NCBI RefSeq assembly: GCF_029623345.1
Contig: NZ_JAPYKH010000002.1
Coordinates: 186,001 to 250,000 of the forward strand
Direction of reading: 5' to 3'
Length of the DNA: 64,000 nucleotides
Source of the DNA: Sphingomonas phyllosphaerae
GTDB lineage: Bacteria > Pseudomonadota > Alphaproteobacteria > Sphingomonadales > Sphingomonadaceae
The position numbers and the translations under genes were made by a program. Shown in pieces: positions 18,527-26,177 of this stretch. Positions within the stretch are counted from its first letter, which is position 1. Every line of letters starts with the position of its first letter. A model generated the notes under the pieces. That model saw only the letters and a program-made list of their open reading frames with translations. It was not told the origin of the DNA and ran no database searches.

Positions 18527-19165
18527 ATGGGACAGCTGACCGCCATGCCCGATGACGCCTGCGACGCGACGCTGTGGCTGCTGCCATGGCACGTCACCGA
18601 CACGCTGGATGCGGCGGATGGCGAACGTGTCGGGCGCCATCTTGCGGGCTGTGCGAGGTGTCGCGCCGAGTTGGCGCGCGAGCGCGCGCTCGCCACCGCG
18701 GTGCATACGGCCGAGCCAGGAGCCGGCGACGGATGGGTCGGGATGAGCGCGCGGCTCGACCGCGCAGAACCGGGACCGCGACACCGTGCGCGCGCCTGGG
18801 CTCGGCGGTCCGGTGTGCCCGGCTCTCAGCACACGTGGCGCTGGATCGCAGGCGCGCAATTTGCCGCACTGCTGGTGCTCGGGACTTGGGTGGCGCTGCC
18901 GCCGCAGCGTGCCCCTGCCTATCGTGCACTTGGTGATGCGTCCCAGGTGCGTGCAGGCAATGCCTTGGTGATGTTCCGACCAGAGACCAGCGAGGCGGCG
19001 CTGCGCCGCCTTCTCGCCGGAGCGGACGCGCGGCTGGTCGATGGGCCTACCGCCGCCGGTGCTTATGTGATCGCGCTTCCGGGTGACGGCACGGCTTTGA
19101 CCCGACTCCGCGCGCAGTCGGCGGTCACGTTGGCCGAGCCGATCGAACGCGGGCCGGATCAGTGA
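18527..19165 (+). CDS. Membrane anti-sigma factor with subtilase-propeptide-like C-terminus
   Basis: A 212-residue protein. An anti-sigma zinc motif lies near residues 37-46 (H then CARC, HxxxCxxC), and a membrane helix near residues 107-125 (GAQFAALLVLGTWVALP). The C-terminal part, about residues 145-210, reads ALVMFRPETSEAALRRLLAG and ends TLAEPIERG, which looks like the propeptide (inhibitor I9 or fervidolysin type) of subtilases. The sigma factor stops 12 bases upstream and the protease gene overlaps its stop by four bases (GTGA). The topology puts the propeptide-like part in the periplasm, where the protease should act. A good Shine-Dalgarno (AAGGAAGG) precedes the ATG. Confidence 0.85.
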   Translation: MGQLTAMPDDACDATLWLLPWHVTDTLDAADGERVGRHLAGCARCRAELARERALATAVHTAEPGAGDGWVGMSARLDRAEPGPRHRARAWARRSGVPGSQHTWRWIAGAQFAALLVLGTWVALPPQRAPAYRALGDASQVRAGNALVMFRPETSEAALRRLLAGADARLVDGPTAAGAYVIALPGDGTALTRLRAQSAVTLAEPIERGPDQ

Positions 19166-20358
19166 AGCGAGCTGCCGCATTGCTGCTGCTCGCCCCGGTG
19201 GCGGCGGCACCGCATCCGGTGTTAGCGGGTGAGTCTCGGCAAGTCGCCGGCGAGCGCCGCATTCTCGTCATGCTCGACCTGCCGCCCGAACATTACCGCC
19301 CCGGCGGCGACTACGGCGCGGGCGGGTACGGCGATGCCGCGGCCGCGCGAGCGCGGCACCGGCTCGCGGCGCGGCTCGCGCGCGAGCAGGGGCTTTCGCT
19401 GCTCGACACCTGGCCGATGCCGCTGCTCGGCGTCGACTGCGTCATCATGGCGGTGCCGGGCAGCGAACCGCTCGAAAGGGTCGCAGCGCGGCTGGCGCGC
19501 CAGTCTGGCGTGGCCTGGTCGCAGCCCATGAATGAATTCACCGCTCAGGCGGCGCCGACGGGCCAACCGAACGACCGCCTCTTCGCGGCGCAGCCGGCGG
19601 CACGCGCATGGCAGCTCGCCGCGCTTCACCGTCTGGCCACGGGTGCGGGCGTCAGCGTCGCGGTGATCGACAGCCTGATTGACGCGCGCCATCCCGATCT
19701 GGTCGGTCGCGTCGCAGTCACCCGCGACTTCGTCGGCGCGCCTGCGACGTCTGCGGAGGCGCATGGAACCGGGGTCGCCGGCATCATCGCCGCAAGGGCC
19801 AACAACGGGCTCGGTATCGCCGGCGTGGCGCCCGACGCTCGACTGATGGGTTTGCGTGCCTGTTGGCAGCGCTCACCCGGCGAGACGGTGTGCGACTCGA
19901 TCAGCCTGGCGCGAGCGTTGCTCTACGCCACGGAGCGTCGCGCCGGGGTCATCAACATGAGCCTGAGCGGGCCGAGCGACCCGCTGATCGGGAAGCTGAT
20001 CGCCTTGGCGCAGCGGCGCGGCGCGGCGGTCGTGGCGGCCGTCGATCCACGAACCGGCACCGGCTTTCCCGCGTCGCTGCCCGGGGTCGTGCGCGTGGCG
20101 CAGGACGGCGTGGCGAGCGAGCGCGCCGACGTGTACAATGCGCCCGGTCGCGACGTGCCGACGACCGAACCGGGGGGACGATGGGATCTGGTGAGCGGCA
20201 ATTCCTATGCCGCCGCGCACGTCAGTGGCCTGCTCGCACTCACCCGGCAGCTTCGCCGCGCCGACGGTGATCTCGTCGCGACGCGTGCCGACGGCGGTGA
20301 GATCGACGCCTGCGCCACGGTCCGCCGCGCGGCTGGGTCGAGCGTCCGCCGCTGCTGA
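19162..20358 (+). CDS. S8 family (subtilisin-like) serine protease
   Basis: A 398-residue exported protease. A signal peptide (AAALLLLAPVAAAPHPVLA) is followed by an N-terminal propeptide-like segment and then the catalytic domain: Asp in VAVIDSLIDARHPDL, His in EAHGTGVAGIIAA, Ser in GNSYAAAHVSGLLAL. The oxyanion Asn region is less clear (NMSLSGPSD). Two Cys pairs could form periplasmic disulfides. The start GTG overlaps the anti-sigma stop, so the two are coupled. It likely works in the periplasm or is surface-exposed; the anti-sigma C-terminus is an obvious potential partner. Confidence 0.92.
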   Translation: MKRAAALLLLAPVAAAPHPVLAGESRQVAGERRILVMLDLPPEHYRPGGDYGAGGYGDAAAARARHRLAARLAREQGLSLLDTWPMPLLGVDCVIMAVPGSEPLERVAARLARQSGVAWSQPMNEFTAQAAPTGQPNDRLFAAQPAARAWQLAALHRLATGAGVSVAVIDSLIDARHPDLVGRVAVTRDFVGAPATSAEAHGTGVAGIIAARANNGLGIAGVAPDARLMGLRACWQRSPGETVCDSISLARALLYATERRAGVINMSLSGPSDPLIGKLIALAQRRGAAVVAAVDPRTGTGFPASLPGVVRVAQDGVASERADVYNAPGRDVPTTEPGGRWDLVSGNSYAAAHVSGLLALTRQLRRADGDLVATRADGGEIDACATVRRAAGSSVRRC

Positions 20359-21052
20359 GCGGCTCGCGCTCGCCTTGATCGGCGCCGCTCTCGCGACGCC
20401 AGCTGCAGCCGATGTCGGCGGATCGCTCGTGATCGCCAGCGACGACCGCTTCCGCGGCGCCAGCACCAGCGATGGTCGCCCGGTAGCCACGGCGGCGCTG
20501 TCGCTCGACGCTCCCAGCGGGCTCTACGGCGGCGTGTCGGTGACAGCAGGCGGAGTCCGCGACGAGGGCGTGCGCCTGCTGCGCTCGGTCCAGTATGTCG
20601 GTTACGCGCGACGCGTCGCTCCTTCCGTGTCGGTGGACGTGGGCGCGGTTCGCCGCGCCTATGATCGTTATGCGACGATCGAATATGGCAGAAGCTTCAC
20701 GGAGCTCTACGCCGGCCTGGTCGGCCGACGTGTCTCCGCGCACCTCTTCTACGCGGCCAATTACGACGGTTGGGGCCACGACGCCTCCTACGTGCAGGTC
20801 GAAGGCACGCTCGTCGAGCGCGGCCGAGTTACGTTGAGCGGACATGTCGGCGGGCTCCGCCCGCCGCGGATCGAGGGGTTCGGGCAGGCGATCACGTTGG
20901 ATTGGCGGCTCGGTGCGACGTGGCGGCCTGATCAGGTCGCGGCGGTCAGCCTGACTTGGATCGGCGCCGGTCAGGGTTACGATCGCTACAGCGAGGATCG
21001 TCGAACCGGGCGGCGTGGGGCACTCGTTCTTTCCGTCAGCAGGGCGTTCTGA
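20297..21052 (+). CDS. TorF-like outer-membrane beta-barrel protein
   Basis: About 251 residues if translation starts at GTG 20297; the start is uncertain, since the frame runs further upstream inside the protease gene (an ATG at 20207). A signal peptide reads LALALIGAALATPAAA, then ADVGGSLVIASDDRFRGAST, the opening of the TorF/TIGR02001 putative porins, and repeated amphipathic strands (GLYGGVSVTAGG, YDRYATIEYGRSFTELYAGL). It ends ALVLSVSRAF with a terminal Phe. The overlap with the protease suggests translational coupling. It probably forms an outer-membrane barrel; cargo unknown. Confidence 0.78.
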   Translation: MRSTPAPRSAARLGRASAAAERLALALIGAALATPAAADVGGSLVIASDDRFRGASTSDGRPVATAALSLDAPSGLYGGVSVTAGGVRDEGVRLLRSVQYVGYARRVAPSVSVDVGAVRRAYDRYATIEYGRSFTELYAGLVGRRVSAHLFYAANYDGWGHDASYVQVEGTLVERGRVTLSGHVGGLRPPRIEGFGQAITLDWRLGATWRPDQVAAVSLTWIGAGQGYDRYSEDRRTGRRGALVLSVSRAF

Positions 21053-21416
21053 TTCAACGCGCGAGGCTTTCCGGCTTGCGCCCGGCTTGGTGCGAAGTCC
21101 GAGGCTTGGCTTTCTTTTCGTTCGCACCCAAAGCCATTCATCATTCCTGCTGGTCGCGTGCATCTTTTAGAACGTAGATGAACAAGCGTCCGGTTTCGGC
21201 TGCGGCATTAGGGCCGCTTCAATGACGTGCGGCGAGGAAGGCTCGAACGCGCGCGTGCTCAACGGCGCCGGCTCGTGCTCACCACCCGCTCGTCACGACC
21301 GGTCTACCTCGTGCGTTGATGCGAGCTTGGTGAGGAAAGGCTCGACTCCAGAGAAGGTTGCGCGAAACCGTGTACATTCGATCGAGCGTGGGACAGGACA
21401 AATAGGGTAAGGGTAG
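21053..21416. other. Intergenic stretch without recognised content
   Basis: About 360 bases between two plus-strand genes. No convincing frame or RNA gene seen. A promoter for the glycosylase gene should lie at its end. Confidence 0.4.
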
Positions 21417-21995
21417 ATGGCACCATCTTTCGAGCAGCCGGCCGAGGCCTTGGCGCGCGCGCTCATCGGCGTGACCCTGCTCTTCCACGATGTCGGCGGT
21501 GAGATCGTCGAGACTGAGGCCTATGATGCCGGCGATCCGGCCTCACACAGCTTCGCCGGCCCGCGGCAACGGAATGCTACCATGTTCGGCCCGCCGGGGC
21601 ATGCCTATGTCTACCGCATCTACGGCCTTCATCATTGTTTCAACGTTACATGTGGCGCTGGCGCCGCGGTGCTGATCCGCGCTCTGGCGCCGACACACGG
21701 CGTGGCGGCAATGAAGGCTCGTCGCCGGATGGACGATCTGTCGCGGCTGTGCAGTGGACCCGGTCGGCTGTGCGCGGCTCTCGGGATCGACCTTTCCGTT
21801 GACGGCACTGACCTGCGTGCGCCGCCATTCACGTGGGTCGAGCGTCGCGGTGACCCGCCAATCGCCGCTGGACGACGGATCGGCATCTCACGCGCGGTCG
21901 ATCGACCATGGCGCTTCGGGCTCGTCGACTCGCCCTTTCTGAGCCGTCCAATCAGCAGCGACGATACGGTGCCTGCGCCACAGCTCTCGAAGTAG
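21417..21995 (+). CDS. 3-methyladenine DNA glycosylase (AAG/MPG type)
   Basis: A 192-residue base-excision repair enzyme. GEIVETEAYDAGDPASHSF holds the catalytic Glu and the conserved ETEAY motif; GPPGHAYVYRIYGLHHCFN and VLIRALAP are the other AAG blocks; RIGISRAVDRPWRF closes the fold. It is close to full length for the bacterial AAG family. It removes alkylated purines in the cytosol. It stands alone, with a modest ribosome site (GGG about 4 bases before ATG). No Ada/AlkB partner is in the window. Confidence 0.93.
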   Translation: MAPSFEQPAEALARALIGVTLLFHDVGGEIVETEAYDAGDPASHSFAGPRQRNATMFGPPGHAYVYRIYGLHHCFNVTCGAGAAVLIRALAPTHGVAAMKARRRMDDLSRLCSGPGRLCAALGIDLSVDGTDLRAPPFTWVERRGDPPIAAGRRIGISRAVDRPWRFGLVDSPFLSRPISSDDTVPAPQLSK

Positions 21996-22083
21996 CGCTT
22001 TGCCGACAGTGTCTGAACGATAGAATTCGTGGAGCGATCGGCGGAGCGGCTGAAGCAACATCGCCACGCGCCGCCGCGACGGT

Positions 22084-22540
22084 TCAGCCGGGTAAGGGAG
22101 CGAGCGACAATCGTACGCTCTCGACGCTCACAATCTGCGCCGCCGAGCGGATCGGCTGATACACCGTGAGTCCCGGCGCGTCGCAAGGGAAGGCGCCCCG
22201 ACCGAGCCACTCGACTACGGATCGCATGTCCTTCAGCCCGCACGCCATCGCGCCGCCACTGAGGTTTTGAGAAGTCTAATGCGTTGCCGCTGATTTCTTG
22301 GGCCTGATCGGTGAAGGCGAGGTGAAGCAAGGAGATGGGCGCCGATGCTTTCCGGCTGGCCCGAGCCTCCAGGATCGCCTGCCATGCCGCAATCGCGCGG
22401 CGGCTCTGCGATGCAAACTGAAGGTCCTGCGCGCATGAGAGCGCCTCGCCGATCGTCGCCGGCGCGGTGCGCGCAGTGGCAGGGCCGATCTCGAGCGGTG
22501 TCGCAGAAATAAAAGGCGAGCCGCCGGAATAAAGCCGGGT
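22084..22540 (-). pseudogene. Possible frameshifted hypothetical gene
   Basis: Two minus-strand frames read like protein one after the other. The upstream one (about 22540-22262) gives a helical sequence with ATIGEALSCAQDLQFASQ and LLHLAFTDQAQEISGNALDF, faintly phasin-like. The downstream one (from about 22260 to a TGA at 22084) gives MACGLKDMRSVVEWLGRG and IVSVESVRLSLAPLPG. They lie in different phases and no start or ribosome site is clear for either. A single frameshift near 22260 would join them, or the second may be a separate 54-codon gene. Family not recognised. Confidence 0.3.
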
Positions 22541-22583
22541 GCGCCGACGTCTCAGGTCACAGCCGCTCGATCGGAGACGACCC

Positions 22584-22988
22584 GTGCCCGTGCCTCGCTC
22601 ACTACCGCGCGCATGTGCCGCGCTGCTGCTGACCCTCTGCGCCAGTGCAGGGCTGGGGGTGTCTAGCGCCCCCGGGAGCCCGTACCTCACCGAGGTGAAC
22701 GCCGCGATGGACCGCATGATGAAGGCGATGATGGTGGCGCCCAGCGGTGACGTCGACGCCGACTTTGTGACGATGATGCTGCCGCACCATCAGGGCGCCA
22801 TCGACATGGCGGTGGCCGAGCTGCGCCACGGCAGGAACGAGCAGCTCAAGCGCATCGCACAGGAGATCATCGTCGACCAGCAGCAGGAGATCGCGGCGAT
22901 GCAGCTGGCGATCGGGCGGCCGCTGCCGCCATCGCGGCCCGTGCCGACGCAGCCTCAACCCGCCTCTACGCCTTGCACGGAGCACTGA
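22584..22988 (+). CDS. DUF305 domain secreted protein
   Basis: A 134-residue exported protein. GGAG lies 7 bases before the GTG at 22584; an upstream in-frame GTG at 22539 lacks this. A signal peptide (CAALLLTLCASAGLGVSSA) precedes the DUF305 helix pair with DFVTMMLPHHQGAIDMA and ELRHGRNEQLKRIAQEI and a final QQQEIAAM. DUF305 proteins are ferritin-like four-helix types linked with metal handling. The beta-propeller gene begins one base after its stop, so they are cotranscribed. Confidence 0.88.
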   Translation: MPVPRSLPRACAALLLTLCASAGLGVSSAPGSPYLTEVNAAMDRMMKAMMVAPSGDVDADFVTMMLPHHQGAIDMAVAELRHGRNEQLKRIAQEIIVDQQQEIAAMQLAIGRPLPPSRPVPTQPQPASTPCTEH

Positions 22989-22989
22989 C

Positions 22990-24507
22990 ATGAACCGCCT
23001 CTTTCTCACGGCCGTCCTGCTCGCCAGCTCGGCTGGCGCGCAATCGGCGCCCTGGGCAGCGCCGGCCGCGATCGAGCTCCCGCTGGTCGATGACCGGCCG
23101 GCGGCACCGGTGACCGGGAGCGTCGCGAAGGTGCAGGCACCATGGGACCACCGCGACGTCGCGGTCAGCAGCCACGACCGGGTCTATGCTGCCGAGCAGT
23201 TCTCCAACACGCTTTCGGTCACCGATCCGGCCACCAACACGCTATTGGGCGTGATCAAGCTCGGCGACCCGCAGCCGACAAACTTCAGCCCGCTCTACAA
23301 GGGCCAGGTGCTCGTCCACGGGCTCGGCTTCTCGCCCGATGGTCGCACCCTGGCGGTGGTGTCGATCGGCTCCAACTCGGTCACGTGGATCGACACGGCC
23401 ACGAACGCCGTCAAGCACACCACCTATGTCGGCCGCAGCCCGCACGAGGCCTTCTTCACGCCCGACGGCAAGGAGGTCTGGGTCACCGTGAGAGGTGAGG
23501 ACTATATCGCCGTGCTGGACCCCAGGACGTACGAGGAGACCGGTCGCATCAGAACGCCTGGTGGTCCCGGGATGACGATCTTCTCGCCGGACGGCCGCTA
23601 CGGTTATGTCTGCTCCTCCTTCAACCCTGAGCTGGTCGTGTTCGACGTGGCGCCCCATCGCGAGGCCGGGCGGGTCCAGCAACCCAGCCCCTTCTGCCCG
23701 AACATCGCGGCGAGCCCCGACGGCAAGCAGGTCTGGTTCACGCTGAAGGACGTGGGCAGGACGGTCGCCTTCGATGCGAGAGCGCTGTTCGCGATACGGC
23801 AGGTCATCGACACCGGACCGATCACCAACCACGTCAACTTCGCCGTCTCCGCTAAGGGGCAGTTCGCCTATGTGACGGTCGGCGGCCTCAATCAGGTGAA
23901 GGTGTTCAGCACCCGTGACTTCCGCCAGGTCGCGACGATTCCGGTCGGCAAGCTGCCACACGGGGTATGGCCATCCGGCGACGGCTCGCGCATCTATGTC
24001 GGCCTCGAAAACGACGACAAGCTGGCCGTGATCGACACCGCGACGAACAAGGTCACCGCCATGGTGCCGATCGGGCAGGCGCCGCAGGCGATCGCCTATG
24101 TACCCGGCGCAGTCCCGAACGGCATGGGCACCGCGAACCTGCAACCGCTCGGTACCGCCGGCAACGCGACGCATCTCACTCTTGCGCCGCGCGATGCGAC
24201 CGGCCCGGCAGCGACCAGCGTCACGCTCTTTGATCAAGGGCTCGTGCAGGTGCTGCAGGCTTCGGTCACCGGTCTGGTGGCCAAGCGCGCCTATGTCGTC
24301 GCGCTCGCCGGACGCGCCGGCGGTTCTGGTCCGTTGGAGCCACTCGCTGCCTTCATGACCAATCCTGCCGGCTCCGCCATCGTCAACACCTCGGGTCCGA
24401 TCCGCCAGATCGTGGCGGGCGCGGCGACCTCGGGGCGGCGCTGGCTCGTCGTCGTGGAGAAGGGCGACACCGCTTCGGGCACGGTCGTGCAGGTCCAGCG
24501 CGATTGA
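22990..24507 (+). CDS. Secreted YVTN-type beta-propeller protein
   Basis: A 505-residue exported protein with signal peptide (FLTAVLLASSAGAQS). Repeats of about 42 residues carry the YVTN/YncE pattern: NTLSVTDPATNTLLGVIKLG, VTWIDTATNAVKHTTYVG, KLAVIDTATNKVTAMVPIG. The C-terminal 110 residues form a separate beta-rich domain. It lies between a DUF305 gene and an ECF sigma/anti-sigma pair with gaps of one base each side, so all four are probably one operon. The role may be metal or surface related; nothing catalytic is visible. Confidence 0.88.
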   Translation: MNRLFLTAVLLASSAGAQSAPWAAPAAIELPLVDDRPAAPVTGSVAKVQAPWDHRDVAVSSHDRVYAAEQFSNTLSVTDPATNTLLGVIKLGDPQPTNFSPLYKGQVLVHGLGFSPDGRTLAVVSIGSNSVTWIDTATNAVKHTTYVGRSPHEAFFTPDGKEVWVTVRGEDYIAVLDPRTYEETGRIRTPGGPGMTIFSPDGRYGYVCSSFNPELVVFDVAPHREAGRVQQPSPFCPNIAASPDGKQVWFTLKDVGRTVAFDARALFAIRQVIDTGPITNHVNFAVSAKGQFAYVTVGGLNQVKVFSTRDFRQVATIPVGKLPHGVWPSGDGSRIYVGLENDDKLAVIDTATNKVTAMVPIGQAPQAIAYVPGAVPNGMGTANLQPLGTAGNATHLTLAPRDATGPAATSVTLFDQGLVQVLQASVTGLVAKRAYVVALAGRAGGSGPLEPLAAFMTNPAGSAIVNTSGPIRQIVAGAATSGRRWLVVVEKGDTASGTVVQVQRD

Positions 24508-24508
24508 G

Positions 24509-25018
24509 ATGGACGAGCGCGCCGCCCTGATCGAGCCGCTCATCCCGGGCCTGCGGCGCTACGCGCGAGGTTGGCTGCGCGACGCTGCGCTGGCCGACGA
24601 CATCGTCCAGGACTGCCTGGAGCGCGCCGTCTCGTCGTGGCGCCAGCGGCGCGGCGACGCGGTACGTCCGTGGTTGTACGCCATCCTGCACAATCTGCTG
24701 GTCGATCACGGCCGGCGCGCGCCGCGGCGCGCCACGCTCGTCCCGATCGACACGGCGAACGAGGTGGCGCTCGCGATCCGAGCGGAGCAGACCGACGCGA
24801 TCGAGCACGGAGACCTGCTGCGTAGCCTCAATGCCCTGCCGCCCGACCAGAAGGCGGTTATCCTGCTCGTGTCGATAGAGGATCTGTCCTACGCAGAGGC
24901 GGCGACGGTGCTCGGCATCCCGGTCGGGACGCTGATGTCGCGCCTCTCACGCGCGCGGGACAGACTGGCCGGGCTGATCGGTGCTGGCGCGCGTGCCAGC
25001 TTGCGGAGGGTGAAGTGA
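24509..25018 (+). CDS. ECF-type RNA polymerase sigma factor
   Basis: A 169-residue sigma factor. Region 2: ARGWLRDAALADDIVQDCLE and RPWLYAILHNLLVDH; region 4: LNALPPDQKAVILLVSIEDL and GIPVGTLMSRLSRARDRLAG. The start follows the propeller stop by one base. The anti-sigma gene overlaps its stop (GTGA). The layout of target-like genes first and sigma second suggests that the sigma factor also reads its own promoter in front of the DUF305 gene (inference). Confidence 0.92.
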   Translation: MDERAALIEPLIPGLRRYARGWLRDAALADDIVQDCLERAVSSWRQRRGDAVRPWLYAILHNLLVDHGRRAPRRATLVPIDTANEVALAIRAEQTDAIEHGDLLRSLNALPPDQKAVILLVSIEDLSYAEAATVLGIPVGTLMSRLSRARDRLAGLIGAGARASLRRVK

Positions 25019-25782
25019 CGACGCCCGTCGGTGAGGACGATCTGACCGCCTGGGTCGATGACCGCCTCGCTGCCGAGCGTCGTTCAGTGGTAGAGCGTTA
25101 CCTCGCCGATCATCCGGAGATCGCGGCACGCCTGCGGCAGCAGCAGGATCAGCGTAGCGCGCTCAGGAGCCTCTTCGCCCCGGTCGCCTCGGAGCCGCTC
25201 CCTGCCACGATGCGGATCGAAGCGATCGCGGCGAGCCGGCGTCGTGCGCGACCCGCATGGTTCCAGGCGGTGGCGGCGGCGCTCCTCCTCGCGGTAGGCT
25301 TCGGCGGTGGCTGGGGCGTGCGCACGCGAACGCTGCCGCCGCAGGCTGGTATCGGCGCGTTGGCCCGGGAGGCAGGCTATAGCTATCGCGTCTACGCCTC
25401 CGATACGCAGCGCCCGGCCGAGATGGGCGCGGGTGAGAAGCAGCAGCTCGTCAGCTGGGCGTCACGGCGGATCGGAAGCAAGGTAGCGGTCCCGGATCTC
25501 GCGGCCGCGGGGTATCATTTCGCGGGAGGCCGCCTCGTTGCGACGCCCCATGGGCCGGCACTCCTGCTGCTCTACGATGGCGCCGCCCGGGTCCGGCTTG
25601 CTGTGCTCAGCCGACCGATGGACATCGACAAGGACGCCGACATGGTTTCGACCCGAGACGGTGACGTGCAGCAGGTGAGTTGGGCAGACCACGGCATTGG
25701 CTTCAGCGTGGTCGCGCCGGGTGTGACGTCGGGGCTGCAGACCATTGCCGCAGCGATCCGAGACCAGGCCGCGACGACTTGA
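25015..25782 (+). CDS. Transmembrane anti-sigma factor
   Basis: A 255-residue protein. The cytosolic N-terminal part (EDDLTAWVDDRLAAERRSVV and YLADHPEIAARLRQQQ) is the typical anti-sigma helix set without zinc Cys residues; one membrane helix lies near residues 83-100 (FQAVAAALLLAVGFGGGW); the remainder is periplasmic, with AGYHFAGGRLV as in many alphaproteobacterial anti-sigma factors. The GTG start overlaps the sigma stop. It probably holds the sigma factor at the membrane until a periplasmic signal is sensed. Confidence 0.88.
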   Translation: MTTPVGEDDLTAWVDDRLAAERRSVVERYLADHPEIAARLRQQQDQRSALRSLFAPVASEPLPATMRIEAIAASRRRARPAWFQAVAAALLLAVGFGGGWGVRTRTLPPQAGIGALAREAGYSYRVYASDTQRPAEMGAGEKQQLVSWASRRIGSKVAVPDLAAAGYHFAGGRLVATPHGPALLLLYDGAARVRLAVLSRPMDIDKDADMVSTRDGDVQQVSWADHGIGFSVVAPGVTSGLQTIAAAIRDQAATT

Positions 25783-26177
25783 TGACGGTTTAAGACGCAG
25801 CTGCTACTGCGCCCCAACGAAGGTTCGATGTTGGGCAGCCGCCCCGATGGGCTTTGTCACCGTTTTGAGTCGAGCTGCCAGACCGGAGGAGCCGCATGCG
25901 CCATGCGGTTCGATCGCCTCGATGGTCGACCGACCATCCCCATAGACAGTGCGGAAACGTGCTCGCGCTCTGTTTCCGGCCAGACCGAGGGAGCACGAGG
26001 TCGTACCTCTGCTCAACGATCGCCTGACTGCTAAGCGCTGACCTTTGCATCACGTGCGGGGCAGGGCCGCCGCCTCGCTCTGGCCAGCCAGCAGCCGCGA
26101 TGGTTAGGGTGCCGAAGGATTTACCAACCCTTAGTTTGTCCCGGCTAGATTCGCCGGCTACGCTCGAGGATCAGCGA
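25783..26177. other. Intergenic stretch with protein-like minus-strand frames, unidentified
   Basis: About 395 bases. On the minus strand at 25804-26016 one frame contains SSGLAARLKTVTKPIGAAAQ and another overlapping frame also stays open. Neither has a ribosome site or a known fold. It may be a remnant of a mobile element; I cannot confirm this. GAGGATC before 26178 serves the next gene. Confidence 0.3.

Noticed and set aside
21632..22083. Minus-strand frame continuing over the DNA glycosylase gene
   Set aside because: It is antisense to a gene with clear motifs; only the part beyond the glycosylase looked protein-like.
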